Source: Bursaphelenchus xylophilus
Lineage: Eukaryota > Nematoda > Chromadorea > Rhabditida > Aphelenchoididae
NCBI GenBank assembly: GCA_904066235.2
Contig: CAJFCV020000005.1
Span: 8,923,501-8,987,500 of the forward strand
Length of the DNA stretch: 64,000 nt
Direction: 5' to 3'
How positions within the stretch are numbered: the stretch's first letter is position 1; the number at the start of each line of letters is the position of its first letter. Position numbers and translations under genes: made by a program. Below are positions 37,023 through 47,403 of the stretch, piece by piece. The notes beneath the pieces were generated by a model. The model was not told the origin of the DNA. It made no database searches and worked only from the letters and a program-made list of their open reading frames with translations.

Positions 37023-37692
37023 CAGGGTGTACCAATTATAATTTGGTGGCCCGATTTCAATTGGCTATAACTTCTTTAATTTTGGGCCAAATTTTAAAAT
37101 TCTTTTTTTTTCCTGAGTCCACAGACATCCCCATTTTGTTTAATATCAAATATAACATACCTTTTTAGCAAACTACAGTAAAAAGCAACAAACAACGAAA
37201 AACTAATAGTTTCTTTCACTGTTTTCGGTTGTTAAAATTGTCGGCCCTAAAAATGGAATTTTATGTTTCAACATGTTGGACCAAAAAAACTTATACTGCG
37301 AAACTTAGATTGAATTTCATCCTTGTTTAGGGCCAAACCTTTTCCCCAACTTTGCGGATTTTCAAAATTTTGATATCTGTGCCCTCCGGGTTTCACTCTT
37401 TAGAAGCGGATTTGCTTTGGGTTTTTGATTCCAAACTATTCTACACAAATTTCTAAACCTTATGAACCTAGGTTTGCCATAACTATCTACACCGTCCACA
37501 AGATACGACTGATTTTCGGCATTTTTTCAGTTCTTTTGTTCTTCACGACGAAGATGGCAAGATTTCTGTACTCCTGCCACATATTTGGTAAAAAAATGGG
37601 GATGTGTGAGGATTCAGGGAAAAAAAGAATTTTAAAATTTGGCCCAAAATTAAAGAAGTTATAGCCAATTCAAATCGGGCCACCAAACCCTG
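37023..37692. mobile_element. 670-bp palindromic mariner-type MITE (CAGGGTGTACCA ends)
   Basis: The terminal inverted repeats start CAGGGTGTACCAATT on the left and the complement of CAGGGTTTGGTGG on the right, flanked by TA. The arms stay complementary for about 85 bp (left about 37,023-37,110, right about 37,610-37,692), including GGCCCGATTT and AGAAGTTATAGCCAATT. No transposase is recognisable. Confidence 0.8.
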
Positions 37693-37699
37693 TATTAAA

Positions 37700-38700
37700 A
37701 AAACAAAAGCAAAATCAAAAAATAGCAAAAAAAATTGAATTTCCAAGAAAAGAAAAGATATAGTTCCCCTTGCGGAAAACATGGCTTGACCTAAGGCGCT
37801 AATCGCAAAAGTTAATTGGGAAAGAAAATTGCGAGAAAGAATTCGTCCAGTGGGTCGAACGGAAGAGCGAAAATTCTTTTTTTTTCATCGATGGTGGAAC
37901 GGAAGTTGGCGAGCAGACGATGGGCGGATTGTAAATTTTTTTTCACTTTGATATTGCATTTGCAAAAAAGTAGATGGTAAATTTGAACACTGAAAACTGA
38001 AAAAACACAAGTTTTTGTCATGCTTTGCGCAATCCCTTGTAACAAAAAAATTTATAAAAATCTTTATATAGATTTTATGGACTAAAGTTGATTGCCAAAA
38101 AATCGCAAAAAAAAAATAGAAATTGCTGTCCACGTAACTCACGTATATTGCAAAACTGGAAATTTTTTTGCCTGCCCATCTTTAAATCATTTGAAGCGCC
38201 AACCGGAAAGGGTTTGACGAAGAAGGGAATCTTCTTACACCCGGTTCGAAACGGACTTATTGTCAGTTTATTAAACTCATTTACAAACGCTTTGTAAAAT
38301 TTTCAGCAAAAGCAATTTAATGACTATGAAAAAGTACCAAAGTTACCTTTTTTTTTGACTTTAACAAAGTTCAAAGAGCCTAAAGGTCGATGCAAAAAAA
38401 CTCTTCAAGGTCCGAACCCACACCCAAAAATGTTACAGCCTTAGGGGTTTAATGGTCATCGGGAAGTGTAAAGGAACGGCCCTGGCAAACCACTTTGCTG
38501 TTGATTTGTAATTTGCGGAAAGAAAGCTTGCAAGAAATTCACTAAATTTTCTATTGAACTCGTTACATAAAATGTGACAGAATAGATGAAGTATCAGGGG
38601 GATAGGGCACGAGTTTGACATCAAAGGCCCTCAAAACACTGAAGTTTGCTTGGAATTCGCGAACGTTCTAAAAATTCTGGCAGGACGGATATCTGACGAC
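37700..38700. other. Noncoding stretch, no gene recognised
   Basis: AT-rich DNA without a supported reading frame or clear repeat boundary. Confidence 0.4.
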
Positions 38701-38726
38701 TTGTAGGACAACAAAAAAGAATTTGC

Positions 38727-38869
38727 GACGCGCCCTTTCCTTTACAAAAAGGCCTGGCGCGCTTTTGAAATCGGTGTTTTTCACGTGGAGAGGAAAGCAT
38801 TTTGCCACATTTTTGATACTTCCCGAATGCAAAATGGTACTATTTAGGCACTGGATTTGGTCCCCACTG
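38727..38869. mobile_element. Truncated MITE, family GATCCAGTGG, copy B
   Basis: This is the right half only. It runs from the central GGCGCGC...CTTTTGAAA part through AAGCATTTTGCCACATTTTT to a right end TCCCCACTG followed by TA. The left half is missing. It matches copies A, C, D and E. Confidence 0.7.
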
Positions 38870-38905
38870 TATAGTTTGCAGTCTCAATGTGGCAGTAATA
38901 GTCTG

Positions 38906-39231
38906 GGGGCTAAGGTAGTACAGCCCCCCAGTCCAGTTTAGCCCCCCATGACCCAGTACAAACCCCCTCGTCCATTCTGAACCCCAAAATTTATTTCAAA
39001 GAATTAATCCAAGTTGTATGGTCCAGCACAAGCCCCCTACATTTTAGATCAAGCCCCATACGTTTTAGATAAAGCCCCCCTACGTTTTAGGTCAAGCCCC
39101 CAACGTAGTAGATCAAACCCCCACTTACATTTTTTGTATTATTCTAATTTGTTCATTATGTGGGGTGTGAAACGGGCAAAACAGTGGGGGTTTGAACTAC
39201 CTTTCGTGGGGGGCTCAACTACCGAAGCCCC
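38906..39231. mobile_element. 326-bp hAT-type MITE (GGGGCTAAGGTAGT ends), copy 1
   Basis: The left end GGGGCTAAGGTAGTACAGCC is inverted at the right (complement of GGGGCTTCGGTAGTTGAGCC). ATAGTCTG lies directly on both sides (38,898-38,905 and 39,232-39,239), an 8-bp target duplication as in hAT elements. The inside holds about five short direct repeats of the form AGATCAAGCCCCCTACGTTTT. A second copy is at 49,258-49,673. Confidence 0.9.
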
Positions 39232-39554
39232 ATAGTCTGTCGGGAAAATAATGTGGATTCGTTGCGCTTAGGAATGAATCGCCCATCATCATTTTTGCGA
39301 AGGTTAGCCGCAGCTGGAAATTTGGTGCGACGAGGCCAATTCTGCGACAACCGGCCGTTATTTTTCGGACTGATATATTACATTATACTGTAGTACATAC
39401 AAAAAACTCATATTAGCCCCTAACAAACCGATTTAATTATAAAACGACAATAGCTACATTAATATCGATGATAAATCTTTAATTAAATTTTTCAATATCA
39501 ATCGATAGCATTTTAAATAATTTAACAGATCTATACATTCAATTGTCCATAAGG

Positions 39555-39562
39555 TATATAAA
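39555..39562 (+). promoter_or_regulatory. TATA box of S1 protease 1
   Basis: TATATAAA, 33 nt upstream of the start codon at 39,595, in AT-rich DNA; this would give a very short 5' leader. Confidence 0.5.
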
Positions 39563-39594
39563 TAATCCTCAAAATTCTATCACAATCAAACAAC

Positions 39595-41781
39595 ATGTAT
39601 TTTGCCTTCCTGTTTCTTGCCTTATCGCTCCCTGCGTTGGCTCATTCGCGTTCGGTGTACAGCAACGTTTCCACCAGTGTTGAGGCGAAAAGAGTTGTGA
39701 AATTGGAAGTTCGTCTCGACAAGAAAAGAGTTTCGCACTGCTCGGGAGTTTTGCTGTCAGAAAGAGTGGTCGCGACAGCCGCGCATTGTCTTCACAGAAA
39801 ACTTAAAGAGTAGGCCAGATCTTTTTCGTCAACGGTATACCGAATTTAATAACCCGAATTTCAGGCCTTCGAGTTTCACCGTGCAATTGGGCGACCAGAA
39901 GGCGCATGCCGCGAAGCTTTTTGTTCATGAAGGATTTGATGGAGAGGTAGTTTGAAAACTGGATGGAAGCGTGATTTACCATGAATTTAGGGTGGCTGCA
40001 CCGACGTGGGGATTATGATCCTTGAGGAAGATATAGCCCTGCCTTCTGAGCCCTTATACGTCGGATGTGGATTGAAATGGCTTTCTGGGAAATGCAACGC
40101 CTATGGATACGGGTTGACAGAGGGTAAGGAAGAGGAAACATTGAGCTGTGAAGGAATAGTGAAAGTCCATTCAACTTCTTTTCAGACAACGTGTTGTCTC
40201 CTGACGTCAGAGAAGTGAACTATAAGGTGACGGAGTCAAAAATTAAAGGACATGAGAAACCCACTTGTTTCACGGGGACATATCCGTCCAGATCCAAGCT
40301 GTGCAGGGTAAGACGGTTTTTTCCGGATTTTTCGAGTCGACGACAGTTCAAGTCAACACAAAATCGATCGAGGCGTAGGTAGAGGAGGCAATCGGGCCGG
40401 GCCTGAGCAGATTTGAAAAAGCCCTGGGCCGGCCTGACCGCTTCGGCCCACGGGCCGGGCCGCGACTTTCGGCCCGGCCCGGCCCGGAAGGTGGAAAAAT
40501 AAAAAATTTTAAATATTAAAACAGCAAAATAAGGCACAAAATGCTTTGCAGAATTGATGCATGGATATTAAATTAAACCTTTTTGACCCATATGCTGTTT
40601 TACTATCTTTTAAAACTCCTTAAAATCCCTGATTATGTATATAAAATGCCACCTAAATATGCAAGGGTCGGGTGAAAATCTTCAAATTTTTGATGATAAA
40701 CTCAAACATTTCACTATAATTTGATGACATGATGTGAATGAAAGTGTTTAAGCAGTTTTTGATTAAACATGTTGCCTTATAACGCCCATATATTTACATA
40801 GCTAACTTCCTATGGGATAAAAAAATCGACACAATCCAACTTTTTGGCTACGTTTTAGGTACCTGCTCGGCTGTCCCAGTCATCCGACTAGACGTTTTAA
40901 TTTCACTTATACACACATATAAACCCTCTGGAAAGCATAAAAACTTCCAATAGAAAATGCAAAGACTTTTATCCAACCTTTTTGTATTAGCGGGCCAAAC
41001 AGGGCCGGGCCGGGCCGGCCTGGGCTTTCACCGGGCCGGGCCGGGCCTGAGCAATTTTGAAAAAGCCCTGGGCCGGCCTGGTCACTTCGGCCCGCGGCCG
41101 GGCCGCAAAAATCGGCCCGGCCCGGCCCGATTGCCACCTCTAGGCGTAGGTGAACACCCAAAAGAAGGTTTTAGGAAATGCGTCGGGGCCTAGAAAAGCC
41201 GTTGGATAGTCGGCGGACGCTCGGAGAAGGCTCGGCGGAGAATTGGCAAAGGCAACATGTGAAAAAATAAAAATTTGCGGTAAAGAACTAAGATCTGTAA
41301 CTTTTATCTAGGTAGTATTGGTGTGAGTAGATGTAAAATACCTCAAAATAGGTGATAGCCTATATCCTAGGTCCCGATCAATCGCACTATTTCTACTAAA
41401 TAAGCCTTCTCCTAACTTCCCCATGCGTATATATTTATAACAACGAATCGACGCGATCCATCGCTCGCCCGAACTGTCGCTGACCCAAAAAAGTCGTAGC
41501 GCCTGACGGTTTAAGCCGCGTTTGGTTATGTATAATCGATGTTTTAGGGCGACTCTGGAGGACCAACCATATGCAGAGTGGCTGGAAAGTCGGTCTTTGT
41601 TGCCGTTACATCTCTAGGGATCACTAAAGACCTCCCTGACCGTTTGAGCAGATGCAAAGTCTCTCGTGCCAGCGTTCTCGCAAACGTTCAGGCGTTTATT
41701 GAGTTGCTCCAGCAGATTCCAGAAGAGGATAGAAAGTTCGTCAAAGAATACGTCAACGCACTTGACTGTCCACTCGACTGA
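39595..41781 (+). CDS. Secreted nematode trypsin-like serine protease 1, 261 aa
   Basis: S1-family protease. Exons are 39,595-39,809, 39,865-39,946, 39,991-40,123, 40,186-40,307 and 41,548-41,781, with junction phases 2, 0, 1, 0 as in its two paralogues. A signal peptide covers about residues 1-16 (MYFAFLFLALSLPALA). The triad is present: H64 in TAAHC, D104 in CTDVGIMIL, S187 in GDSGGP. Two features are unusual. No IVGG-type activation N-terminus exists (SVYS stands there), and the S1-pocket position 189 is Lys (KLCRGDSGGP) instead of Asp or Ser. Intron 4 is 1.24 kb because a hAT-type element sits in it; without that element it would be under 0.5 kb. Substrate unknown; digestive or secreted roles are plausible inference. 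Confidence 0.85.
40380..41142. mobile_element. 763-bp hAT-type element in protease intron
   Basis: The ends are inverted repeats TAGAGG(T/A)GGCAATCGGGCCGG, resembling the T/CAGRGGTGGCAA ends of hAT elements. GGCGTAGG is duplicated exactly on both sides (40,372-40,379 and 41,143-41,150). Both ends carry GC-rich tracts of GGGCC repeats including GAAAAAGCCCTGGGCCGGCC; the middle is AT-rich. No transposase frame is seen. Confidence 0.9.
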
Positions 41782-41789
41782 TTTTGTTT

Positions 41790-43030
41790 GTGTCATTAAG
41801 GTCCTAAGAAGTAAACGATGCATTTGAATACTCAGTAGACAGGAAGAAGAGGGCTTCAATGAAAATTCTCATTTCTGGAAAGCTTTGTAATCGGGAATAC
41901 GCCGAAAAACCTTTTGGAAAATGAGTTTCAAAGACCGTGTCCATGATATTAGTTCGGTGTACAAAAAACAATGGTTGTATGTGTTTTTTGCAAGAAAAAT
42001 CTCGATCGTCCGGGTGAAATTCAAAATGCCATAGATGGCATTCAGTGGCACCTTCTCAGACCGTGTTTAAATGATCAGCGGGCGTCGCGCCACTTAAGAA
42101 ATTTTACATTGACAGCTCTCTGGCACTGCTAAGATCACAAATCTACTAAATTCATCCACTGCTTTCAAAGTTATGGATGTTTGTATTCAAAAAATTGTAA
42201 AAATGCTTGGATAAGCTTATGGTAACGATTCAAGCCACTTATACACCTGGAAACTTAATCCGCAACATCAAATTCTCAAGCCCATCGCACGTCAAACTGA
42301 GGAGTCCGGTGACCGGAATAGACTCTTCGCTATCGGTTTTTTACACTTCGTCTTGATTTCGCAGAGAAAGAGAGAAAAAATACACGCAAAAGCGTACTCT
42401 CTCGCCCCAAAAATTCCCCATTTCTTCCGCGACAAAACGTTTTTTCGCGTCTTTTTTGGCAAATTACCAACCAATTCACCGGACTGTTTTAGCTTATCTC
42501 AGTTTGACGTGCATCGTTTGAATATCCAGTTGTAAGCGAAGTTTGGCTGATTTCAAAACATGCTCGCAGAATCTCCGTGGTTTTTAAAGTTGCCCGCAAA
42601 GTGGTTAGCCGCTGAGCCCGCCGACCAGCGCTTCTGAGCGCCTCTGTTTCAAAATAGTTTTTCAATTGCTTCGGCCACTATACTCCCACTGCCGTCTTAT
42701 GTTCGTTCTCGAACAATCAACAGTCAGGTCACACAAGGAAATGCATTTTAGGTGTCAATCGCTATTTGAACCGGAGGTCGTGCAAGTTGATCGGGTAGGA
42801 CTCACGCAGTCAGTATCATCTACAAAGGGGGAAATCTTTGCGCGGCCCTTTAGGGTATAGATATGAGACGTTAAAGAAAAGGATCGTCGAAAATACCTCT
42901 CTTCGAAGAGGTACAGAGGTTCTCAAGTACGGTCGTCAAAAGCGTTGTGTGCCAGAATCAAACGGAGTTAATGCAGGAAAAGCAATTCTATCGCAAATTC
43001 GGACCAATAAACAGCTTTCAGCTTTGATCA
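41790..43030. other. Noncoding stretch, no gene recognised
   Basis: Nothing coding is recognised. AGTCCGGTGA at about 42,303 and its complement TCACCGGACT at about 42,477 could bound a small inverted-repeat element, but the arms are too short to be sure. Confidence 0.4.
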
Positions 43031-43035
43031 AAATA

Positions 43036-45448
43036 CAGTGCGCGACAAAATTATAACCGCACTTTAGAAATTGCTGTAACTTTTTTGGTTGTCAACAGAA
43101 ATGTGTCATATTTGGCTCCAATATGCACTAATGTCTCACGAATCATGTGCCAAAAAATTATTTCGGGAAGTTTCCCCAATTTGGAAAAAAATTGAAAAAA
43201 CCAAAATTTTGATGATTTTCTATGCGACAAAATTATAACCGCACTTACGAATTTGGTTAATTAGCCTAATTAAATCACTGAATAACAATAACTAATGTTT
43301 AGTTACGCTGCCTGAGGCTTCAATAACGTCGATTGGATAGCCGGGAATACTCTGGTCAAGCTTTTTTAACCTCTTCTGGCCAATATTGTGCCAGAATCGG
43401 AAAAGTGCCTATTTTATAATAGCGCAGTTACTGTAAAATAATGGGTGTTGGTTAGCAAACCTGGAAGCCCCACATGTTCTCTATAGGATTTAAATCCAAG
43501 GAACGCATAGGCTCGTTCGGGATAGCAATTCCTTGCTGTTTGAAGAACAGCTTTGTCGACCAGCTAAGGTATACGCGAGCACTGCCCTGCATTAACGTGT
43601 AGCCTGATTGCCAATACGTTACCAGATGCTTGCCTAAGACTCCCTAGTACTCAAGGATACTCATTTGAGTTGATGTGGCCGGCAACGGAAGCGCTCCGGT
43701 TCTTGGAAGGCGCTCCAAATCATCAACTAGCCACCTAAAACGCTACGGCGCGGAAAATCACGCGTTTCTCTTCTGGTTTTACGTCTGTAATGTAGATAAT
43801 GTGTGAAGCCGTCAGGTACATCATTTGGCCATAAAATCTCCAAGGATTTCGGCACTGTAATGGTGTTAAACTAACCTTTAACTGATCAACCTATTTTGCC
43901 GACACGCCTATAAAATCTGCAATTTCGGCGTCGACATGCAGTTGACGGATACGAAACCTTTACAGATTGAAAGAGGAGGTTTGAAAACCTATACCAAAAA
44001 ATAATCTTGCTTATTGCACTGCAATTGCACTTTGCACAAAAGATTTTCCAAATTTTGGGTGTTTCAAAATGATAGACACGGTTGCTATTTATGCTAAAAA
44101 CTTGCGAGTATGGGCTCCATCGGGCCTGAAATTATTAGTATGACTGTATTGTCAAAGCCTGGACTTTATTGAGTTCAAAACGCCCGAATTTTTGTGCAAT
44201 TTTCCCGGAATTGCACACATACTTCCATTTTGTGCAATCTGGCCTGCATCTTTCAGAAGTCCACTTTCTATGGGCACAGACAGTGCAGATGCGAATTATC
44301 GTATGTAATGGACTAGATCCAGTCAGTTTTCACTGGTATGCAACAAAAAAACGCGTGGAAATTGCAACGAAAACTGATTTTGCAACGATAGTCGTCACTT
44401 TTAAAGCTCCTCAAGCGGTTGCCTGTCGTTTGCACAACCCAGAAAGCCCTGAACTATCTTGACAAACCACAGAAAAACGTCATTGCATAAGCCTTATGTC
44501 CAGGTTCCGTCGGGCCAACGCCAGAAAAGGTCAAGTTTCCAAAAGGCCGTTTTTGACCCATTTTTAAGCCTATTTCGCATAGATTGGCAAAAGAATGGTT
44601 CTCTGCGGACTCGCTGAAGCAAAGCTGCACATGCTACTGACCTAAACGTTTTTATAAGACCCTAAACATTCCAGTCATGAAGTTTTTCTTCGCATCTAGC
44701 TTGTTTCGAAACGTAGGGTAGCCTTCAAAGCTGACCATGTCGCAGCGGAATCAGTTTTTGTTGCAATTTATACGCATTTTTTTGTTGCATACCACTGAAA
44801 ACTGACTAGATCTAGTCCATTACATACCAAAGGTCGCCTCTGCACTGTCTGTGCCCATGGAAAGTGGACTTCTGACAGATGCAGGTCAGATTGCAAAAAA
44901 TGGAAGTATATGTGCAATTCCGAGAAAATTGCACAAAAATTTGGGCATTTTGAGCTCAGTAAAGTCCAGACAGTTGCAATACAGTCATACTAATAATTTC
45001 AGGCCCTATGGGGCCCATATTCCCAAGGTTTTAGCAAACATAGCAGCCGTGTCTATCATTTTGAAACACCCAAAATTTGGAAAATCTTTTGTGTAAAGTG
45101 CAATCACAGTGCAATAAGAAAAATGATTTGTTGGTATAGGTTTTCAAACCTCCTCTTTCAATCTGTTAAGGTTTCGTATCCGTCAACTGAACCCCGACAC
45201 CGCAATTGCAGATTTTATAGGCGTGTCTATCATTTTGAAATGGAGTGTAATTTTGTCGCATAGAAAATCATCAAAACTTTGGTTTTTTCAAATTTTTTTC
45301 CAAATTGGGGAAATTTCCCGAAATAATTTTTTGGCACATGATTCGTGAGACATTAGTGAATATTGGAGCCAAATATGACACATTTCTGTTGACAACCAAA
45401 AAAGTTACAGCAATTTCTAAAGTGCGGTTATAATTTTGTCGCGCACTG
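43036..45448. mobile_element. 2.4-kb foldback Tc1-type element
   Basis: The terminal inverted repeats are about 213 bp long (left 43,036-43,248; right about 45,240-45,448) and begin CAGTGCGCGACAAAATTATA, flanked by TA. Inside are a decayed Tc1-type transposase (43,250-43,900, minus strand) and a second, longer pair of inverted arms (about 43,897-44,390 and 44,740-45,232). The right side lacks the transposase segment, so the inner arm almost touches the outer repeat. It separates proteases 1 and 2. Confidence 0.88.
43300..43620 (-). pseudogene. Tc1-type transposase remnant
   Basis: The minus strand reads a degraded DDE-transposase C-terminal half. LDLNPIENMWG near 43,470-43,505 matches the SPDLNPIENLW block of Tc1 enzymes, and it is preceded by a stretch like the catalytic-core helix (STKLFFKQQGIAIP). 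Downstream, WPEEVKKLDQSIPGYPIDVI resembles the usual end of the enzyme. Stops and shifts break the frame, and the N-terminal DNA-binding part is not recognisable. It lies within the foldback element and is inactive. Confidence 0.75.
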
Positions 45449-45473
45449 TACAATATTGGCGAATAATTTTTAC

Positions 45474-45479
45474 TTTATT
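45474..45479 (-). terminator. Poly(A) signal of S1 protease 2
   Basis: AATAAA on the minus strand, 35 nt after the stop codon of protease 2. Confidence 0.6.
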
Positions 45480-45513
45480 GCATATGTAACTTTGACAAGT
45501 GTGGTAATTTATG

Positions 45514-46806
45514 TTAATTATAGCAGCCGACAGTCTTAATGTTGTCCAAAATGTACTTTCGGTCATCATCGGGGATCTGATCGATCAACTCAACTACTCC
45601 AAGGGAATTGGTCATCCCAGAGCCTGGGGCTCCTCTGCATTGCTTCGCTTTGTCCTTATAGACAACTGAGTTCAACATGTTTGTATTAACTCCAATGATC
45701 ACGGATTGTCCACCGACATTGCAGATGGCCGGACCACCGGAATCCCCCTAGGATTTGTTTGTATTTGGTGCACTATTGACTAAGGCATGCAATATTCTTA
45801 CTTTGCAAATTTTTGCCTTGGACGTGTATGTTGTGTTGTAACAAGCATCTGCCCCTCCTACTACATCTTTAAAGCTGACCTCGCGCACTTCGCGGACTAA
45901 TTCATTGTTTGAATCTGCAAAGAAAGCGCGATTTTCTAACCTACTTTAAACAGCCTTACCCTCTGTGATACCGTAGCCGTACCCACTGCAGTTGGAAGCC
46001 CATTGGATCCCACAGGCAAGAGGTAATTGTTGTGGCACGTGTATGGGATCTTTCAGAAGAACAATCGCAGTGTCATGACAGCCGGTCTAAAGTTTTTATT
46101 TATTTCTAACGTTTGGTTGAAGGGTTCAACTTACAACTCTGAAATTGTCATCGTTTCAAGGGCATACCAACCCCAGAAATCCAGAGTTTTTCCTTTCTGA
46201 TCGCTATGCGGTAGGCACTCAAAAGGGCGTTTAGTACATGAAACCTTTTGGTGTACTGAAGCTAATGCTTTACTTCCAGTTGACCAGTGAGTAAAGCTTA
46301 ATATGTAAAAAAAGTCTATTCTCCAAAACTTTCCTTGTTAATTTTAGGGATTTTTTTCAGTCATGACGCTGCCTTCCGCAAAAAATTTACAAAATGAATC
46401 AACTCTGAATGTTAGGGGATGATATACCTCCTAGAAAATTTTTGTAAATATACGTAGTTTACGTAGCTCTTCGCAACATCGCTTTTTTGGCCTCCAATTG
46501 TCACTGTAAAGTCGGTCCGGCTGGAAAAGCTGCCTGTTATACTAACAATGTAATCTTGCTGAGACGACAGTCACATATCCAAAAAAAATCGTCATAATGT
46601 CATATAATAACCCACTGTGGTCCGAAGGCAAAACAATGGGCGGCTGTCAGCACTATGCGCTCTGAAAGCAGCACTCCAGAGCAGAAATCTCCAAGTCTGA
46701 CAACGTTTTTGGCGACTGGGTTGTGAGAAACCTGACTGTCAACCGATGGAACGGGAACAGCCGTGGCCGATACCAGGAACGCAAACAGTACAGAAACCGG
46801 CAGCAT
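45514..46806 (-). CDS. Secreted nematode trypsin-like serine protease 2, 243 aa
   Basis: Paralogue of the proteases at 39.6 and 47.4 kb, on the opposite strand. Exons: 46,806-46,616, 46,520-46,454, 46,086-45,960, 45,914-45,802 and 45,747-45,514. Phases are 2, 0, 1, 0, as in both paralogues. A signal peptide (MLPVSVLFAFLVSATAVPVP) is followed by SVDSQVSH where IVGG would be expected. The triad is complete: His in VLTAAHC, Asp in GCHDTAIVLLK, Ser in GDSGGPAIC. Position 189 is Lys (KAKICKGDSGGP). Exon 2 is 15 nt shorter than its counterparts (82 nt) if the GTATAT donor used here is right; this is the least certain junction. Length is near that of a bare S1 domain, so there is no accessory domain. 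Confidence 0.8.
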
Positions 46807-46819
46807 TTCTAACTGATTG

Positions 46820-47400
46820 TTGAAATCGTTGCGGTCGGAGGAATGTGCAGTCCCTTGTCGACGAGGATTACTTTATTTCAAGCAGAGGACACATTTTTTG
46901 TATGTCAAACGAGTCATATCAAAAGCAGAGTGCTTTTACAAAAAAAAGAAATTAAAAAATGAATAGCCTTTTGTTTTTTGAATACTGTAAGTTGTGTATT
47001 TGACAAAAAATTAATTAGTTTTTGAATGTTTCTAAAAAAGCTATCTGCCCATACTGAATTTAAATGAAATTATGAGACCCTTTGATATCCTAGAGCAAAA
47101 TTTCACACATAAAGTATAAATTCTTCTGCGGGAAATTTCAAGATTTAATTGCGACATGTGACGGGTTTCTGTACTCCTCACATTCCTCATATCGGCCAAT
47201 ACGTGCCCATACGCCGTGCTTGCATACCGTAATGCATGATCATAATTTAATTTATTTGCTATTGTTTTATCGATCAATCTTTTCCTCCTTTAATGCCATT
47301 GACACAATAGAAAAACAATAGAAAAATCAAACAAATTCGATTAGTCAAAGTTCATCGATGCTGTATAAGTAGCCGGTGTTGAGCTGGAGGGAACATTGCG
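46820..47400. other. Shared upstream region of divergent proteases 2 and 3
   Basis: About 0.6 kb lies between the two start codons, which point away from each other. It is AT-rich. TATAAG at about 47,363 is a possible TATA-like box for protease 3. No open frame of interest. Confidence 0.45.
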
Positions 47401-47403
47401 AAG

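Noticed and set aside
38980..39120. Short spaced direct repeats (AGATCAAGCCCCC type) resembling an array
   Set aside because: They lie inside a hAT-type MITE with an 8-bp target duplication, and the spacers are only a few bases.
43036..45448. Regular repeats that might be a CRISPR array
   Set aside because: They are long inverted arms of one foldback element, not short spaced direct repeats; the host is a eukaryote.
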